Positions 47,521-55,495 of a stretch of DNA of 64,000 nt are shown one piece after another. Position numbers and translations under genes: made by a program. Source of the stretch: HGM11501 sp045123995. Lineage in GTDB: Bacteria > Bacillota > Clostridia > CAKSNL01 > HGM11501. Position 1 is the stretch's first letter, and each line of letters begins with the position of its first letter. The notes under the pieces were generated by a model. That model was not told where the DNA came from and ran no database searches. It saw only the letters and a list, made by a program, of their open reading frames with translations. The stretch lies in assembly GCA_045123995.1 (NCBI GenBank), contig JBGVKY010000023.1:1-64000 (forward strand). The letters run 5' to 3'.

Positions 47521-48086
47521 TTATTTTTACCTCCTTTATGGCTTAATACTCCAAAGGCTGCCAGAAGTAATCCTAAAACCAGAAATCCTCCCGGAGGCAA
47601 TGTGAAAAAGCTTATACCCAAAATAGTTCCAAGAAGCTGTCTTATTGCAGAAATCAATGTAAGGGAAACGGTAAACCCAAGTCCCATTCCAAGACCGTCT
47701 AAAAGTGATGCCAGAGGACCGTTTTTGGAAGCAAAAGCTTCGGCTCTTGCTAGAATTATACAGTTTACAACAATCAAGGGTATGAATATACCAAGACTCT
47801 TGTAAAGGTCGGGGAAATATCCCTGAAGAAGCATCTGCACGATGGTTACAAAGCTTGCAACCAAAACAATATATGCCGCAATTCTCACTTTATTAGGTAT
47901 AAAATTACGAAGAAGTGATATAAAGAGATTCGAAAGCATCAAAACCACTGTTGCAGAAAGACCCATTCCTATACCGTTTGCCACTGTGGTTGTTACAGCC
48001 AGGGTCGGGCACATACCAAGAACTAGTACAAAGGTGGGATTTTGAAAAACTATACCGCGAAGTAAGCTTTCTTTTAAAAGTTTCAT
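47517..48086 (-). CDS. rnfE: Rnf complex subunit E
   Basis: RnfE is a 189-residue, six-helix membrane subunit homologous to RnfA in inverted arrangement. It has NPTFVLVLGMCPTLAVTTTVANGIGMG and PLIVVNCIILARAEAFASKNGPLASLLDGLGMGLGF, with Cys residues in GMCPT and VNCI for the shared Fe-S cluster. It overlaps rnfG by 4 nt and rnfA by 4 nt. The tight coupling suits equimolar assembly. Confidence 0.95.
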   Translation of the reverse strand: MKLLKESLLRGIVFQNPTFVLVLGMCPTLAVTTTVANGIGMGLSATVVLMLSNLFISLLRNFIPNKVRIAAYIVLVASFVTIVQMLLQGYFPDLYKSLGIFIPLIVVNCIILARAEAFASKNGPLASLLDGLGMGLGFTVSLTLISAIRQLLGTILGISFFTLPPGGFLVLGLLLAAFGVLSHKGGKNK

Positions 48087-48661
48087 TCTTCTGCCCCCTT
48101 ATCTTCAAAGTATGCTTTTGCAATTTCAACAGCCTTGTTTACGCCACCGTCCAAAATTCCGTTGGTGGTCTTTGTAGCTCCCGATATCGCAACAATTTCT
48201 CCTCCGTTTTTTACTGTGGCAAGAGGATAGGTTTTCTCTCTGAACTGTTCTGTGAAATTTTCAGAATCTGCCAAGGCACCAAGTCCCGGTGTTTCGGAAT
48301 GTTCCAAAACCTTAATTCCCATAACCGTTTTTCCGTCTTTTGCCACTCCGGTCATTAAAACAAGACCTTTGTTATAACCCTTTATGCTCTGCTTTACGGC
48401 GATGCCCAGGATTTCTCCCTTTTCATTAAAACATTCTGCCGCTTCAATTCCATCTCCGTAAGAGGTAAGGTCAACTATTTTGGTTTCACTGGTGCCGGGC
48501 ATTACATAAAGACAGCCCTCACTGAAAACCTTTTCGTTGTTTTTCTCTATTACACCTTTTGTCAGACTGTTTACAAATGCCAGGACCAGAGTTGATGCAA
48601 AACAGATTATAAAAAGTCTTATTGTTATGTTAAGTATGTCTTTTACGCTGCCTTTTTCCAT
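48083..48661 (-). CDS. rnfG: Rnf complex subunit G (covalent FMN)
   Basis: The 192-residue subunit has one N-terminal helix (about 10-30) and an extracytoplasmic FMN-binding domain. The flavinylation motif is ISGATKT, so FMN should be attached by ApbE to Thr163. GIKVLEHSETPGLGALADSENFTEQF and GGVNKAVEIAKAYF are conserved. An ApbE is encoded at the left end of this window. The gene overlaps rnfD by 19 nt. Confidence 0.95.
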   Translation of the reverse strand: MEKGSVKDILNITIRLFIICFASTLVLAFVNSLTKGVIEKNNEKVFSEGCLYVMPGTSETKIVDLTSYGDGIEAAECFNEKGEILGIAVKQSIKGYNKGLVLMTGVAKDGKTVMGIKVLEHSETPGLGALADSENFTEQFREKTYPLATVKNGGEIVAISGATKTTNGILDGGVNKAVEIAKAYFEDKGAEE

Positions 48662-49620
48662 TTTGACACCTCCCCGAATCTCTTATGCTTCGAAACCTTA
48701 TCAATCAAAGGTGTTGCCGCATTCATCAAAAGTATAGAATAGCTTACACCTTCAGGATATCCACCGTAAATTCTTATAGCAACAGTTAAAACGCCGCAAA
48801 GGATACCCGCTATTATCATTCCCTTTTCCGTAACGGGGCTTGTAACATAGTCTGTTGCCATGAAAAATGCACCAAGCATAAGTCCGCCTGATAAAAGATA
48901 TCCCAATGAGGCATTAAAATCAAAGCCCGTTACAAATAAGGTAAGTACAAAAACTGTTCCTATGTAGCTTAAGGGAATGTGAATTTTAATTACTCCGGAC
49001 CATATCAGGTAAATTCCGCCAAGTAAAAGTAAAAACGCACTGGTCTCACCGATTGAACCGCCTGTGTTTCCGAAGAACAGGTCAAAAAGTCCTGTCATTT
49101 CCCCTTCTTTCGCCAGAGCAAGAGGTGTTGCACCCGTAACTGCATCTGCCGCTTTAAAACTGTAAGAATAGGGAACTGCCCACTTTGTTGTCATTGTTCC
49201 GGCAAAGGACGCCACCATAAAGGCACGGCCAGCCAGAGCAGGATTCATGAAGTTACAGCCAAGCCCGCCGAAAAGCTGCTTTACTACGATTATAGCGAAG
49301 GCGCTTCCTAAAGCCACCTGCCAGAAAGGCACCAATGATGATACATTCATAGCAAGGAGCAAGCCTGTAACCAAAGCACTCTTATCCCCTATTGTATTTT
49401 TCTTTCCTGCAATTAAGTTCCACACCGTTTCAGAAAGCAAAGCTGCCCCGATGGAAACCAAAATTGAAATTGCCGCCCTTATACCGAAAAGGTATATTCC
49501 GTAAAGTGCGGAAGGCAAAAGAGCAAGGAAAACCTTCAGCATAATGTCTTTTGTCTTTTTATAACTCCTAAGATGAGGAGTTTCAGAAACTATCAAATTT
49601 GTCTCATTAAAATTTTCCAC
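48643..49620 (-). CDS. rnfD: Rnf complex subunit D (covalent FMN)
   Basis: RnfD is a membrane subunit of about 325 residues and ten helices that carries covalent FMN and takes part in ion translocation. The motif DAVTGATPL marks the flavinylated Thr (about 165). GGLGCNFMNPALAGRAFM and FMATDYVTSPVTEKGMIIAGILCG are conserved. I set the start at GTG 49620, seven nt after AGGGG; an ORF start at GTG 49635 overlaps the rnfC stop but leaves no room for a ribosome site. Confidence 0.93.
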   Translation of the reverse strand: MENFNETNLIVSETPHLRSYKKTKDIMLKVFLALLPSALYGIYLFGIRAAISILVSIGAALLSETVWNLIAGKKNTIGDKSALVTGLLLAMNVSSLVPFWQVALGSAFAIIVVKQLFGGLGCNFMNPALAGRAFMVASFAGTMTTKWAVPYSYSFKAADAVTGATPLALAKEGEMTGLFDLFFGNTGGSIGETSAFLLLLGGIYLIWSGVIKIHIPLSYIGTVFVLTLFVTGFDFNASLGYLLSGGLMLGAFFMATDYVTSPVTEKGMIIAGILCGVLTVAIRIYGGYPEGVSYSILLMNAATPLIDKVSKHKRFGEVSKWKKAA

Positions 49621-49631
49621 GTTTATCCCCC

Positions 49632-50927
49632 TCACTTTCCGTTTCTTATAGCGGCTTTACCGCGTCTTATGGTTGCAACGGGATTTCTGTCCGAGGGACA
49701 GCTGTAAGCACAGCATCCGCACTCAATACAGGACATAAGTCCCTCTTTTTTAGCTTTTTCCCATTGCTTTTCATTTACCTGCTTAGCAAGTGAAACGGGC
49801 TGAAGACCCATGGGACATGCACTTACACATTTACCGCAACGAAGGCAGGGTTCTTCATCCTTTGTTCCCAGTTCCTCTTTTGTAAGTGCCAAAAGACCCG
49901 AGCTTGTTTTAGTAAAAGGTACACTCAGAGAATAGAGAGCCGTTCCCATCATAGGTCCGCCTGATATAATCTTTGCAGGTTGCTCTGTAAAGCCTCCTGC
50001 TGCTTCGAATATCTCTTCAAAGCTCATTCCTACTCTTACAAAATAGTTTCCGGGATTTTTAACTGCCTTTCCCGCAACTGTAACTATTCTTCTTGTGATA
50101 GGAAGTCCGCGTCTTATAGCTCTGCTTATAGCTCCAACGGTATCTACGTTGAACACTAAAACACCTACATCAGAGGGGAGGCCACCCTCGGGAACATACC
50201 TTCCCGTAACTGCATGTATAAGTTGTTTTTCGCTTCCCTGGGGATATTTGGTTTTTAAGACTTTTATCTCCATTGCAGAGCCTATAATCTTTTTAAGACT
50301 CTTAGCCGCATCTTTTTTGTTGTCCTCTAAAGCGATAACTCCTCTTTTAACACCAAAAGCATGAATTACAATATCCAGTCCGTCAATAACGTCCTCAGGC
50401 TTTTCAAGAAGCTTTCTGTAATCGTTTGTAAGATATGGCTCACACTCCGATGCATTTACGATAACTGTATCTATTTTTTTGTCAGTAGCAAGCTTTACGT
50501 GAGTAGGAAAGCCTGCACCTCCCATTCCTACTATACCTGCTTTTTTTGTAAGCTCTATGAGCTCTTCTTTGGTCACATAGCCCGTTTCTTTATAAGGCTT
50601 TTGCTCTACCGCTTCTTCCAAAAAGTCGTTTCTTACTATTATGGCCGGAGTGGGAATTCCTCTCGAATTCAATGCCATATCAATTTTTTCAACGGTTCCC
50701 GATACACTTGCATGGATGGGCGCAGACATAAACTCCTTGCTGTCTGCAATTACCTGTCCCTTTAAGACTCTGTCACCCTTTTGTACCACGGGTTCACAGC
50801 CTCTTCCTCCCTGACTGGTCAGATATGTAAGTATTTCACCTGGCTTAATTTTCTTTATTGGTTCGTTTTTTGTCTGTTCCTTGTGGTCATCAGGATGTAT
50901 TCCACCCTTGAAGCCGGAAAATATCAT
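49632..50927 (-). CDS. rnfC: Rnf complex subunit C (NADH-side)
   Basis: RnfC passes electrons between the membrane part of Rnf and NAD. The 431-residue product has an N-terminal biotinyl-lipoyl-like fold (MIFSGFKGGIHPDDHKEQTKNEPI), an FMN/NADH-binding domain (VGMGGAGFPTHVKL, VNASECEPYLTNDYRKLL), a SLBB-like domain and two [4Fe-4S] motifs, CLRCGKCVSACPMGLQP and CIECGCCAYSCPSDRNP. AAAGGAGG precedes ATG 50927. It follows the PAP2 gene by 23 nt with no promoter in between, so the rnf operon may be read from the PAP2 promoter. Confidence 0.95.
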   Translation of the reverse strand: MIFSGFKGGIHPDDHKEQTKNEPIKKIKPGEILTYLTSQGGRGCEPVVQKGDRVLKGQVIADSKEFMSAPIHASVSGTVEKIDMALNSRGIPTPAIIVRNDFLEEAVEQKPYKETGYVTKEELIELTKKAGIVGMGGAGFPTHVKLATDKKIDTVIVNASECEPYLTNDYRKLLEKPEDVIDGLDIVIHAFGVKRGVIALEDNKKDAAKSLKKIIGSAMEIKVLKTKYPQGSEKQLIHAVTGRYVPEGGLPSDVGVLVFNVDTVGAISRAIRRGLPITRRIVTVAGKAVKNPGNYFVRVGMSFEEIFEAAGGFTEQPAKIISGGPMMGTALYSLSVPFTKTSSGLLALTKEELGTKDEEPCLRCGKCVSACPMGLQPVSLAKQVNEKQWEKAKKEGLMSCIECGCCAYSCPSDRNPVATIRRGKAAIRNGK

Positions 50928-50950
50928 GAAAATTCCTCCTTTTTAACCAA

Positions 50951-51787
50951 TTATCTTATTGCCTTTTTAATTATATACGGAGCTATTGCCGTAATGGATA
51001 AACCGAAAATGGTATATTCTAAAAACCTTGAATACCACACATCCGGGAATACTAAAGACATGAGATATTTCAAAATTCCTATTATAAAAATCCCCAAAAA
51101 TGCCGCACCGATCTTTTTCCCCAAAGTATCCGGCACTTTATAGAAGATATATTTTTCATCAATCATATAGCCTGTTACGGCTCCCAAAGAAAGAGCCGCC
51201 ATAGTAAGTATATCATCATCAAAATTTGATACAAACATAGCCACAAGCGAAAACAGCGTTACTGCATGGAGCACCACGGGACATTTTTTCTTTTCGGATA
51301 AGTTATAAAGAGAGCACATCAAAAACGCCACCAAAATACCAAGCGTTGCTCCCACAAAAACATCCAAAGGCGTGTGCATTCCAAGATACATACGGCTAAA
51401 TGCCATTAAAAGTGTCAGTATAAACCAGATAAATGCACCAATAGAAAGTTTTTTTGCTTCCTTGCCCGCCAAAGCTCCCATTCCTGATGCCTGCTGAGTG
51501 TGTCCCGAGGGAAAAGAAAAACCTTCAGTATCATCAAGTCTTTTTATTTTATCATTTAATAAAAAAGGTCTTTCAACCTTAAAGATAAGCTTGACTGCCG
51601 AATTAAGGGTAACGGAAGTAATAACCGTAAGTGCTAAAATTATCCCCTTTTTCTTGTTGACCGAAAGATATATGATAATTGCAATTAAGGACAGGGGAAG
51701 AGGAGTTATTATCTCTGATATAACTTTGAAAAAAACTGTTAGATAAGGATTTTCAAAGTTTTGAAGCAAAATTAAAAAATCCAGCAT
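50951..51787 (-). CDS. PAP2-family membrane phosphatase
   Basis: The 278-residue protein has about eight membrane helices and the three phosphatase motifs KLIFKVERP, FPSGHTQQ and SRMYLGMHTPLDV, which contain the catalytic His and Arg residues. Members dephosphorylate lipid phosphates such as undecaprenyl pyrophosphate or phosphatidic acid. The start was set at ATG 51787, after AGAGGGTG. A domain of about 80 residues beyond the catalytic core is membrane-embedded and has no motif. Its position at the head of the rnf operon is unusual and may be only transcriptional. Confidence 0.88.
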   Translation of the reverse strand: MLDFLILLQNFENPYLTVFFKVISEIITPLPLSLIAIIIYLSVNKKKGIILALTVITSVTLNSAVKLIFKVERPFLLNDKIKRLDDTEGFSFPSGHTQQASGMGALAGKEAKKLSIGAFIWFILTLLMAFSRMYLGMHTPLDVFVGATLGILVAFLMCSLYNLSEKKKCPVVLHAVTLFSLVAMFVSNFDDDILTMAALSLGAVTGYMIDEKYIFYKVPDTLGKKIGAAFLGIFIIGILKYLMSLVFPDVWYSRFLEYTIFGLSITAIAPYIIKKAIR

Positions 51788-51818
51788 AAAAACACCCTCT
51801 TCTTTCGACCTTTTATTC

Positions 51819-51847
51819 ATTATACCATTTTTCTTCCTTTATTTCAA
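51819..51847 (-). promoter_or_regulatory. Promoter of the PAP2-rnf unit
   Basis: On the minus strand TTGAAA and TATAAT are 17 nt apart, 32 nt before the PAP2 start. No other promoter was seen before rnfC. Confidence 0.7.
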
Positions 51848-51987
51848 TTAAAATAATTTTTTAACAAACTTCTTTTTCAGCAAATATTTCTTAAAATCAC
51901 CCCTCTATCCAAAAAATATATCCCATATTTTATTTACGCCGTATGCCTTCTTAAGGTTCAAGTCCTTTCCTTAACATAAAAAAAGAT

Positions 51988-52040
51988 GAGGTACCCTAAA
52001 GGGCACCCCAAAAGGGGCCTCTAAAAAGCATTCGCTTTTT
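51988..52040. repeat. Clustered stem-loops, possible mobile repeat or RNA
   Basis: GAGG (51988-51991) pairs with CCTC (52018-52021), enclosing CCC-taaa-GGG and CCCC-aaaa-GGGG arms. A hairpin AAAAAGC-attc-GCTTTTT (52023-52040) follows. This compact set of stems is unlike neighbouring intergenic DNA. Confidence 0.55.
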
Positions 52041-52090
52041 GGGGCTAAGGAGAAGCAAGGAAGCGGGCGGATGACTTTTTCCATAAAAAA

Positions 52091-52119
52091 GTCGAAGCAA
52101 AGCTTTCCTTTGCTTCGAC
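52091..52119 (-). terminator. 12-bp hairpin with minus-strand T-run
   Basis: GTCGAAGCAAAG pairs perfectly with CTTTGCTTCGAC around CTTTC. Six Ts follow on the minus strand. No minus-strand gene to the right needs it, so it may belong to the repeat unit or be a relic. Confidence 0.55.
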
Positions 52120-52241
52120 GTGGTGCGAGTGTTCATAACGTGTCAAAATTAAAATAACGATAAAACGGCATCAAATCGCATAATTCAGAGATTGAGAAAG
52201 ATTCGATAAAAAGAATTTTTCTCTTTTTTTATCCGTACATT

Positions 52242-52270
52242 CGTCAAACTAATCCTCTTTTGATAAAATG
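52242..52270 (+). promoter_or_regulatory. Weak candidate promoter of the TnpV gene
   Basis: TCGTCA and TAAAAT are 17 nt apart. The match to consensus is partial. Confidence 0.35.
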
Positions 52271-52299
52271 TAGACATCAAAACAAAGGAGGACTATACC

Positions 52300-52668
52300 A
52301 TGAAAGAAAAAATCATTGAAAACGGAATTGAGTATGTCAAAAGTGGTGATTACTACATTCCAAATCTAAAAGCACCCGAAGGAACTTACAACATCGGCAG
52401 GTATGGAAAGTTGCACTCGATATTTATTAAAGAAAATCGCCCTGCTTTTTACTCAATGAAAATGCTCAACGGAACTTGGCTTGCATATCTTGAAGAAATT
52501 GACATATCCGCAAAGGAAATGGTTGATAGGCTTATAAAAGATATGGTAGTCAAACAAGGTATTACCGAAGAACTCAAAGCAAAAGACCAAATGGCTTGGG
52601 TTGGTGCCATGAACAACATTCGTCATTCAGCAGAAGAAATAGTGTGTAAAGACCTACTTTTTCGCTGA
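52300..52668 (+). CDS. TnpV-family transposon-associated protein
   Basis: The 122-residue product matches TnpV, a small family found on clostridial transposons and integrative elements: IENGIEYVKSGDYYIPNLKAPE, IGRYGKLHSIFIKENRPAFY, LAYLEEIDISAKEMVDRLIKDMVVKQGITEELKAKDQMAWVGAMNNIRHSAEEIV. Its biochemical role is unknown. Start ATG 52300 follows AAAGGAGG. No recombinase is seen in the 12 kb to the right, so either the element is decayed or its integrase lies outside the window. It marks the left part of the accessory region. Confidence 0.85.
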   Translation: MKEKIIENGIEYVKSGDYYIPNLKAPEGTYNIGRYGKLHSIFIKENRPAFYSMKMLNGTWLAYLEEIDISAKEMVDRLIKDMVVKQGITEELKAKDQMAWVGAMNNIRHSAEEIVCKDLLFR

Positions 52669-52729
52669 AATAATAAAACGAAATTTTGTATTAGCAAGCA
52701 CGGCATTTGTACTCCCACAAAAGCCCTTG

Positions 52730-52747
52730 TTAGGACTTTTGTCCTAA
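52730..52747. repeat. Short hairpin before the DUF6809 gene
   Basis: TTAGGAC pairs with GTCCTAA around TTTT. No T-tract follows, so it is not a clear terminator. Confidence 0.4.
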
Positions 52748-52772
52748 AACCTAAATGATAGGAGGAAAAGTT

Positions 52773-53060
52773 ATGAACTTTATAGAGGAACTATACTACG
52801 GAAATATCAATCCCAACGAGAAGCGATATGACAAAGACACCCATTATGCCAAAACAATGCGAAAGTTCTGTAATAGTGAAAACGAGCTTGGAAAGATGCT
52901 GAAAGGGAAACCTCTGCATCTTGTAAATGACCTTATCAATGCAAGCGATGAGATTGTTGCCATAACAAGCATTGAAAACTTTAAACTCGGATTCCGTCTT
53001 GGTGCGCAGATGATTTGCGATAGTCTTATCTGCGATGATAGTATATTTAAGGATTTATAA
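52773..53060 (+). CDS. DUF6809-family small protein
   Basis: The 95-residue product resembles the DUF6809 family of small helical proteins of Clostridia: MNFIEELYYGNINPNEKRYDKDTHYAKTM at the start and a final helix AITSIENFKLGFRLGAQMICDSL. Function is unknown; members are frequent on mobile elements. The start was set at ATG 52773 behind AGGAGG; a start six codons earlier overlaps that site. Ten nt separate it from the following secreted-protein gene. Confidence 0.75.
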   Translation: MNFIEELYYGNINPNEKRYDKDTHYAKTMRKFCNSENELGKMLKGKPLHLVNDLINASDEIVAITSIENFKLGFRLGAQMICDSLICDDSIFKDL

Positions 53061-53069
53061 GAGGTTACT

Positions 53070-53624
53070 ATGAAAAAGATTATAATATGTTTAATATTTT
53101 CAATAACAATTACATCTACAGTAAATGCAGCAGAGGTGCTGAGAGAGTCGGCACCCTGCAATGCCACAAATGAAGCAATTATTGTAGTAGAAAGTTTTAT
53201 AGGTGATATTTTAACAGAGGTACAGAATGGCTTAGGATATGCAGATGCAAGAGCAAAATCAAATCGCATATTCTTCGATGCTTTCATAAAAGGACAGACT
53301 AATGGTTATAGCTATGGTGAACTTGTCGATATAGCAAACTGTGCAATATGGCAATACCGGGATATGTACTTACGACCTGATTTTTACACAAATAATCTTG
53401 AAAAGGTCAGAGTCATTATCGCTCCCGTAATCGAAGATTATAAATCGGGCAAAATCACTTATGCAGAAGCAGAGTTTAATGCCCGAACAAAAATTTATCA
53501 ATCCGTCAATCCGTCATTTAACCCTGATGTTGAATATATGAAAGATCCTCTTTCGAGAGATATTCCGTCAGTTGATAATAGCTTGTTTATCCTTGCTAGA
53601 AAGTTGATTCTGGAAAGTAAATAA
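53070..53624 (+). CDS. Secreted protein of unknown function
   Basis: I do not recognise this 184-residue protein. It begins with a signal peptide (MKKIIICLIFSITITSTVNAA). The mature part is mainly helical, with one Cys near the new N-terminus (SAPCNATN), another in DIANCAIWQY, and no anchor. The gene follows DUF6809 in the same direction and ends before a good terminator, so the two probably form a small transcript separate from the chaperone-like genes. Confidence 0.65.
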   Translation: MKKIIICLIFSITITSTVNAAEVLRESAPCNATNEAIIVVESFIGDILTEVQNGLGYADARAKSNRIFFDAFIKGQTNGYSYGELVDIANCAIWQYRDMYLRPDFYTNNLEKVRVIIAPVIEDYKSGKITYAEAEFNARTKIYQSVNPSFNPDVEYMKDPLSRDIPSVDNSLFILARKLILESK

Positions 53625-53635
53625 ATTTAATTCAG

Positions 53636-53673
53636 AGGAAAACAAACCATAATATGGGGAGTTTTCCTTTTTT
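53636..53673 (+). terminator. Terminator after the secreted-protein gene
   Basis: AGGAAAAC pairs with GTTTTCCT, with inner CAT/ATG pairing, followed by five Ts. It separates the left part of the island from the regulator-chaperone operon. Confidence 0.75.
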
Positions 53674-53696
53674 CTACATAAAACCTTATAAATTAT

Positions 53697-53706
53697 CCAA
53701 ATTCGG
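53697..53706. promoter_or_regulatory. Second, imperfect operator copy
   Basis: CCAAATTCGG differs in one base from the palindrome in the promoter spacer and lies 31 nt upstream of it, a suitable distance for cooperative repressor binding. Confidence 0.45.
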
Positions 53707-53717
53707 CTCAAAACATA

Positions 53718-53746
53718 TTGACATTAACCAAATTTGGTGATATAAT
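53718..53746 (+). promoter_or_regulatory. Island promoter with operator in spacer
   Basis: Consensus TTGACA (53718-53723) and TATAAT (53741-53746) are 17 nt apart. The spacer holds ACCAAATTTGGT (53727-53738), a perfect 12-bp palindrome. It drives the XRE gene and perhaps the whole following operon. Confidence 0.82.
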
Positions 53747-53779
53747 ATTCTTATGGATTTTTGGAAGGAGTTATGTGTT

Positions 53780-54193
53780 TTGGATAGCATTACCTTATTG
53801 ATTAAGAATGAAATAAAAGCTCAATACAAAAGTGTCAGAAAATTTTCAGAAGAAAGCGGCATTCCCTACAGCACCTTATCTAATGCTCTCTCTAAAGGGG
53901 TTGGTGGTACATCTTATGATACTGTAGTCAAAATTTGTCAACTTCTTAATATCAAGCAAAGTTACGATGAAGATATAGTTTTATTTAATAATAAATTCCA
54001 TGACATTTATTCAAAATTAACTATGTTGGATGAACGAGGACTCCATACAATATGTGCAGTTCTTGATGTCGAATATGCACGATGCACTAACATAAACGGA
54101 GATCCGATAATAAAAGCGTTTAATGGTGTAGGATATGCAAACAAACAATTAGATGATTCTAATATGGAAAAGAAGGTGCAGGATGATGAATGA
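53780..54193 (+). CDS. XRE-family regulator of the island
   Basis: The 137-residue protein has an N-terminal helix-turn-helix (LLIKNEIKAQYKSVRKFSEESGIPYSTLSNALSKGVGGTSYDTVVKICQLLNI) and a C-terminal part with KLTMLDERGLHTICAVLDVEYARC, frequent in repressors of mobile elements. TTG 53780 is chosen, nine nt after AAGGAG; the ATG at 53753 lacks a ribosome site. Its gene overlaps the ImmA-type peptidase gene by 11 nt. The layout equals ImmR/ImmA pairs, where the peptidase destroys the repressor. It should bind the CCAAATTTGG operator. Confidence 0.85.
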   Translation: MDSITLLIKNEIKAQYKSVRKFSEESGIPYSTLSNALSKGVGGTSYDTVVKICQLLNIKQSYDEDIVLFNNKFHDIYSKLTMLDERGLHTICAVLDVEYARCTNINGDPIIKAFNGVGYANKQLDDSNMEKKVQDDE

Positions 54194-54860
54194 AACACAA
54201 TATGGAAAATCAATTGCTGCACAAATACTGAAAAAGTATAAATTAGTTAAGCCATCTCTTGACGAATTGGTTTATATTGCATCCGAAAACGGATACGACA
54301 TTATTGATTACAGCAAAGATGAAAATCTCGACAGTATAATAACTCTTGCAGACAGATTATCGATACAGTCGTACATAGAAACTGGTACAGCTTTTACATA
54401 TAAAAACAATGAAACAAGACTGATTTTCTTGTGTGAATCAATGACAAATGATGAAAAGTTATATGCTTTTGCCCATGAGCTTGGACATATCTTTTGTAAT
54501 CATTTTAGCACAAACTCTCAATCTGTAAGTAGTGTAAAGGAAGAACGAGAAGCAAATGAATTCGCTCATTATTTGTTAGAACCATCTTTTGGTGTTAAAG
54601 TCAATGTTTTGTTATCTAAATATAAAAAACTGTTGACAATAGTTGCATCAATTCTTCTTGTTATAATAGTAGCGCTTTCGGTATGGAAATATGCTATTGA
54701 TGAGAAACCTTATTCTCAAGAGTATTACAGAACTACAAATGGAGAAAAGTATCACGAAAAAGATTGTATTGTAATTAAAGATAGGAATAATGTTAAACGA
54801 GTAACAGAAAAAGATATGAGAACAAAAAAATATGAACCATGCCAGGTTTGTTTACCATAG
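54183..54860 (+). CDS. Membrane-tethered ImmA/IrrE-type metallopeptidase
   Basis: The 225-residue product has a zinc peptidase domain of the ImmA/IrrE family (DUF955): AFAHELGHIFCNHF with His98, Glu99 and His102, and EREANEFAHYLLEP with the third ligand. One transmembrane helix follows (about 149-168). A short C-terminal module, YYRTTNGEKYHEKDC and EPCQVCL, resembles the metal-binding Ada_Zn or nuclease-tail motif. ImmA proteins are normally soluble; membrane anchoring with a putative outside sensor is unusual. It probably cuts the XRE repressor encoded just upstream. Start ATG 54183 follows GAAGGTG. Confidence 0.82.
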   Translation: MMNETQYGKSIAAQILKKYKLVKPSLDELVYIASENGYDIIDYSKDENLDSIITLADRLSIQSYIETGTAFTYKNNETRLIFLCESMTNDEKLYAFAHELGHIFCNHFSTNSQSVSSVKEEREANEFAHYLLEPSFGVKVNVLLSKYKKLLTIVASILLVIIVALSVWKYAIDEKPYSQEYYRTTNGEKYHEKDCIVIKDRNNVKRVTEKDMRTKKYEPCQVCLP

Positions 54861-54881
54861 GAATTGCGAGGAGGATTTATT

Positions 54882-55454
54882 ATGTATATCGATGTAAAAG
54901 AAGGCGTAAATAAAGTAAAGGATGGAGCTATTGTTTTTAAGGTGTTTGGAGTGTTGGCAATTATCTTGCTTATTCCGTTTCTTTTGTGTACAGGAATATC
55001 AAAAATAATTTTTGGTGTGCTCTTGGCATTAGATGTTCTGTTTATACTTTTTATGTTGTTTATATGTTTTACAAACAGAGGTTCTAAAAACGAAGATATC
55101 ACTATTTATGAAAGTTTTGGCGAAGATTTAAAAACATTCAAGAATGTTGATAAGGAATTTGTCCAAGAATTTTGTTCATGGTACTTAGAGTGGCAGAAAG
55201 ATACCAACGAAAACGACTCCGGGAACTCTGATCAGGTCATGAATTTAGCATTAAATTTGCACATTACTAAACTTTCCGATATGAGTGTTTTTGAAAAATG
55301 TGAAAAAATGTATTTTTCTGGAACTGAAATTTCAAAAGCAGATAGGTACAAATTGCTTGAATTGTCGCAAAAATTTGACAAAACCAAAAAAGATACCGAA
55401 CGGGATTCTATAAAAAAACAAATTGTAGAAGTGATGCAAGGTTACCTGAAGTAA
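54882..55454 (+). CDS. Two-helix membrane protein, island
   Basis: I do not recognise this 190-residue protein. Two adjacent hydrophobic helices (about 20-42 and 45-65) are followed by a cytoplasmic or external domain of about 120 residues that is mostly helical and charged. That domain contains FVQEFCSWYLEWQKD and SVFEKCEKMYFSGTEISKADRYKLLELSQKF. ATG 54882 follows GAGGAGG. It is 21 nt after the peptidase gene and 41 nt before the next membrane-protein gene, in the same direction. Confidence 0.65.
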   Translation: MYIDVKEGVNKVKDGAIVFKVFGVLAIILLIPFLLCTGISKIIFGVLLALDVLFILFMLFICFTNRGSKNEDITIYESFGEDLKTFKNVDKEFVQEFCSWYLEWQKDTNENDSGNSDQVMNLALNLHITKLSDMSVFEKCEKMYFSGTEISKADRYKLLELSQKFDKTKKDTERDSIKKQIVEVMQGYLK

Positions 55455-55495
55455 CAAATTTTTAGTAAATAAAGTATATGAAAAGGAGAAATAAA

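Larger units (their letters stand above)
51850..52299. other. Gene-free junction between core and accessory region
   Basis: About 450 nt hold no credible gene. The stretch contains the structured elements at 51988-52040 and 52091-52119 and then AT-rich DNA leading to TnpV. It is the likely left border of the island. I see no tRNA gene or clear direct repeat that could be an attachment site. Confidence 0.5.
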
